The notes beneath the pieces are model-generated. The model was given only the letters and a program-made list of their open reading frames with translations, was not told where the DNA came from and ran no database searches. Made by a program: the position numbers and the translations under genes. Of a DNA stretch of 64,000 bases, positions 61,513 through 64,000 are shown piece by piece (position 1 is the first letter of the stretch; the number at the start of each line of letters is the position of its first letter). The stretch is from Silene latifolia. Its lineage: Eukaryota; Streptophyta; Magnoliopsida; Caryophyllales; Caryophyllaceae. The stretch spans positions 169,218,325 through 169,282,324 of the forward strand of contig NC_133536.1 of assembly GCF_048544455.1 (NCBI RefSeq). Reading direction: 5' to 3'.

Positions 61513-62881
61513 ATGAGCGCACAAAAAGCGATACAACGCAGGGAAGGGAAAGAAATAATTGATGAAGGTGGAGAATTTATATGGGACACTGGTGATAATG
61601 CGGCAGATACTGCGAAGGTTGAGTTCATCTTGGTCGGGAGAATTTGGACATCAAAAGCTATAAACGCAAAGGCGGAAATCGAGACAATGATACGACTTTG
61701 GAATACTAAAGGTACTACTGTCGGAATCTTATTGATGCTAAGAATAAAATCTTTGTTTTCAAATTCAATTCTGAGAAGGACAAAACTCGGGTCGTCGAAG
61801 GCCAACCTTGACACTTCGACAAGTTTATATGGTGTCTTGATGACCCAATCTGTGACGACAAAATTTCTGAGACCCCCTTTGTATCACGTTCCGTTGTGGG
61901 CTAGAGTTTATGACTTGCCTATTAGAGGTCGGTCTAATGTGGAGAATTTACGGAGAATGGGAATGCAATTAGGGAAATTTGTGGAGGTCGATGAGGTTCC
62001 ACTCCCTGAAATTGAGAAGGCTGTCTGTATTCGAATAATTTATGATGTACGCAAACCATTACGTGCTTCTGTGGGTATTCTTATGACGAATGGGTCGGTG
62101 GTTGAGTTCAAAGTTAAATATGAACGTCTCCCTACATTTTGTTATGGTTGTGGTATATTAGGGCATGGGGAGAAGGATTGTGAAGATGGTCCATATGAAG
62201 AGGGTGAGTTACAGTTTGATGAAAGTTTGAGGGTGTCAGCATGGCGTGCAACCAAGACAGTTGCTGAAGTACGTGGGAAGAGCGTTAGATTACTTGGAAT
62301 GTTGTTTGAGAATGAGTACATGCAACGTGAGGAGAGTGTTATTTCTAGCATGATTACCAGGCTACAGGAGATTTCAATTAAAAATAAAAATAAACATGGA
62401 TGAACTGCTGGGGAGAATCAGGTGCGTGGTGGGATTGTTAATGAGGGCAATAGCCGTGGTAGGGGGCTGGGAGTGGAGAAGGGACGGAGGAGGGCAATGG
62501 GATGGTGGTGGAGAGACTGAAGGATATGGGGCAGAGGGGAATGAAAGGGATATGGAAAAGGGAAGTAAGGAAGGGAAGAGAAGGAGGGATGATCTTGATA
62601 GGAGAGCAGGGGAGGGGTCTGGAATAGGGGAGATGGATAGAGATCGAGGACCGACTGCTTTGCCAACATGGAGGAGATTTAATAGAGGAGGAGGTATGAA
62701 TGAGCAAGATGGATGCCTGGTACGGGATGATTCAAGCACTAGGGCAGTGTTAGGAGGGAAAAGAGGACATGATGGCAATAAGGCTAGAGAAGGCGTGGTA
62801 GGGAACAAGTGTCAAAAACTCATGGATGTAAGTTCATCTGAGGCGGAGGTTGGGACCACCCAACCCCACCGGGCCCAATGA
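61513..62881 (+). pseudogene. L1 LINE ORF1 (DUF4283 plus CCHC knuckle), frameshifted
   Basis: The ORF from 61513 carries the DUF4283-type RNA-binding region, PLYHVPLWARVYDLP and the knuckle CYGCGILGHGEKDC (about 62140-62182) of plant L1 ORF1 proteins. Although open for 296 codons, the segment between about 61725 and 61870 is out of frame: the expected IDAKNKIFVFKFNSEKDKTR is read in another frame, with a stop. A second ORF (62396-62881, Gly/Arg-rich, ending VGTTQPHRAQ) continues as the usual basic C-terminus after another frame change. ORF2 is absent because a new element begins at 62883. Confidence 0.78.
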
Positions 62882-62882
62882 A

Positions 62883-64000
62883 TGTAACACCTCTATAAGT
62901 AGGGATCCTTTCTTTGAGGCATTCCCAACACATGAAGGCATTACAAGACTTGGTTTCCCAAGTTTTGTAGTGCTAACAATCAAGTAAAGAAGTTTTCAAC
63001 TCAACATAAAGAAATAGCCAAGTGTAGTTAAGTGGTTACAAGTTAGGGGATGCAAATACCATCCCAAATGTTATACAACCAAATCGAAAAGTAGGAGTTT
63101 AATTGTCAAAAAGCTAAGATAAACACAAGTGGTGACGATAAGTGAAGACCGCTCCCCACGCCCTCGAATAAAAAATGCTAACCTGTCAACACTGCTCCCT
63201 ATATGGGCGAAAATCACCATATGGTTCACCACAGATAATTCAAAACCCAAGTGTTAGCTAAATGATATAAATGTTCAATGCATGCGATACTAAGCTTACC
63301 TAAACATATGACAATGCAAGATGAAACCAACAAGGTAATAATGAAAGATAGAAAATCACCCTCCAATATACATATCCACAAACCGGTTGTAATACTACGG
63401 ATTTTATAGGCTGGTACTCGACCGAGTATGGCCTACTCGGTCGAGTAGAGTGTGTCGTGTAGCCTGTTTGGCTACTGCCCAGGAACACTCGGCCGAGTAT
63501 GCTGAATACTCGACCAAGTAGTGGGTACTCGGCCGAGTATACTTTATACTCGACCGAGTATCCGGTCTGTCGGGTATTATTTCCGCGGTTTTGATTAAAA
63601 TGATTAGAGATTATTTATATAATCGTTTGTCAGTTTCTAAATGCATTTTCTTCTATAAACTACGTTTCTCCCCCCCTCTAATCATCTTCATCAATTCCAA
63701 GGCAAAGGTCATCGATTATGGGTTCTTGCACCATATTCCGTGTCAGTCGTCATAGTAAGTGTCTTATCTTTATTGATCTATTGTTGTTCTTATAAGTTAG
63801 CAAACCCTAATTTGGATTAATTTGGGGGTTTAGGGTTTGCTCATCATATATGTGTTGATTGTTGATTACCATTGTTGTAGGCGACGATGTGGTATTTGTT
63901 ATGCATTTGTATGATTGATTGCAGCATATCGGATTACGAAAAGGTAGGGTTTCTCCTACTCAGTACTGTTAATTGATTAAGATTGCATATGTTTCATATT
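62883..64000 (+). mobile_element. Start of a probable LTR element, truncated by the window
   Basis: TGTAACACCTC begins abruptly after the L1 ORF1 stop, where ORF2 should start, and resembles TGTAACACC gypsy LTR termini. A palindrome array lies at 63415-63560 and an R/U5-like stretch after CTATAAACTACG near 63655. No ORF is supported, and the second LTR lies outside the window. Confidence 0.5.
63415..63560. repeat. Six palindromes TACTCG-NN-CGAGTA
   Basis: Units start at 63415, 63434, 63486, 63507, 63526 and 63547 (one with CAAGTA, one beginning CACTCG). Centre dinucleotides are AC, GT, GC, AC, GC and AC. Spacings are 19, 52, 21, 19 and 21 bp. Confidence 0.9.

Noticed and set aside
62396..62881. 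Reverse-strand Pro/Ser-rich ORFs at 62374-62808
   Set aside because: They mirror the Gly/Arg-rich C-terminus of L1 ORF1 on the plus strand.

Overview
The window is nuclear DNA of a flowering plant. The evidence is a ten-exon gene with GT-AG introns and dense plant-type mobile elements (Ty1/copia, Ty3/gypsy with tRNA-type primer sites, L1 and RTE LINEs, Helitrons, MITEs, a Mutator-like element). The Tat-type gypsy layout with an antisense extra ORF and 3' tandem repeats recalls Retand-like elements of Caryophyllales such as Silene; that taxonomic guess is inference only. I found one complete host gene; most of the rest is transposon-derived.

Layout. 1-3,300: a decayed plant mobile domain (PMD) gene on + facing a decayed OTU-protease-like gene on -. 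3,533-17,024 (-): a plastid-type omega-amidase (NLP3/NIT2-like, 372 codons in ten exons) whose introns hold a Mutator-like element, a Tourist-like MITE, two other inverted-repeat elements, a 359-bp tandem duplication that copies the 16-nt exon 7, and a truncated RTE LINE. 17,200-38,370: a nest. A Helitron relic was entered by a non-coding LTR element (17,680-26,648, TSD GTAAT). Its right edge was then hit by a copia element (26,651-38,245, TSD ACAGT), which itself carries a truncated L1. 38,251-41,839: AT-rich sequence without a recognised gene. 41,840-58,694: a Tat-like gypsy element (TSD CCTGT) with gag and protease but no RT or integrase, a 140-bp tandem array partly homologous to its own gag, and a spliced antisense ORF. 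A second copia element (44,048-53,013) splits its gag-protease ORF. 58,695-64,000: a complete non-autonomous Helitron with AT insertion site, Helitron fragments, a TA microsatellite, an L1 ORF1 pseudogene, and the start of another probable LTR element leaving the window.

Points most worth a second look: (1) the duplicated 16-nt exon, where only inclusion of exactly one copy keeps the frame; (2) arrays of short palindromes with core CTCG-NN-CGAG at about 20 and 30 bp spacing in the leaders of two copia elements, and a related array in an apparently different LTR element at 63.4 kb; (3) a 73-bp shift of the LTR boundary between the two related copia elements, explained by a tandem duplication of the polypurine tract/U3 junction; (4) a gag-protease-only gypsy element whose 3' repeats resemble its gag.
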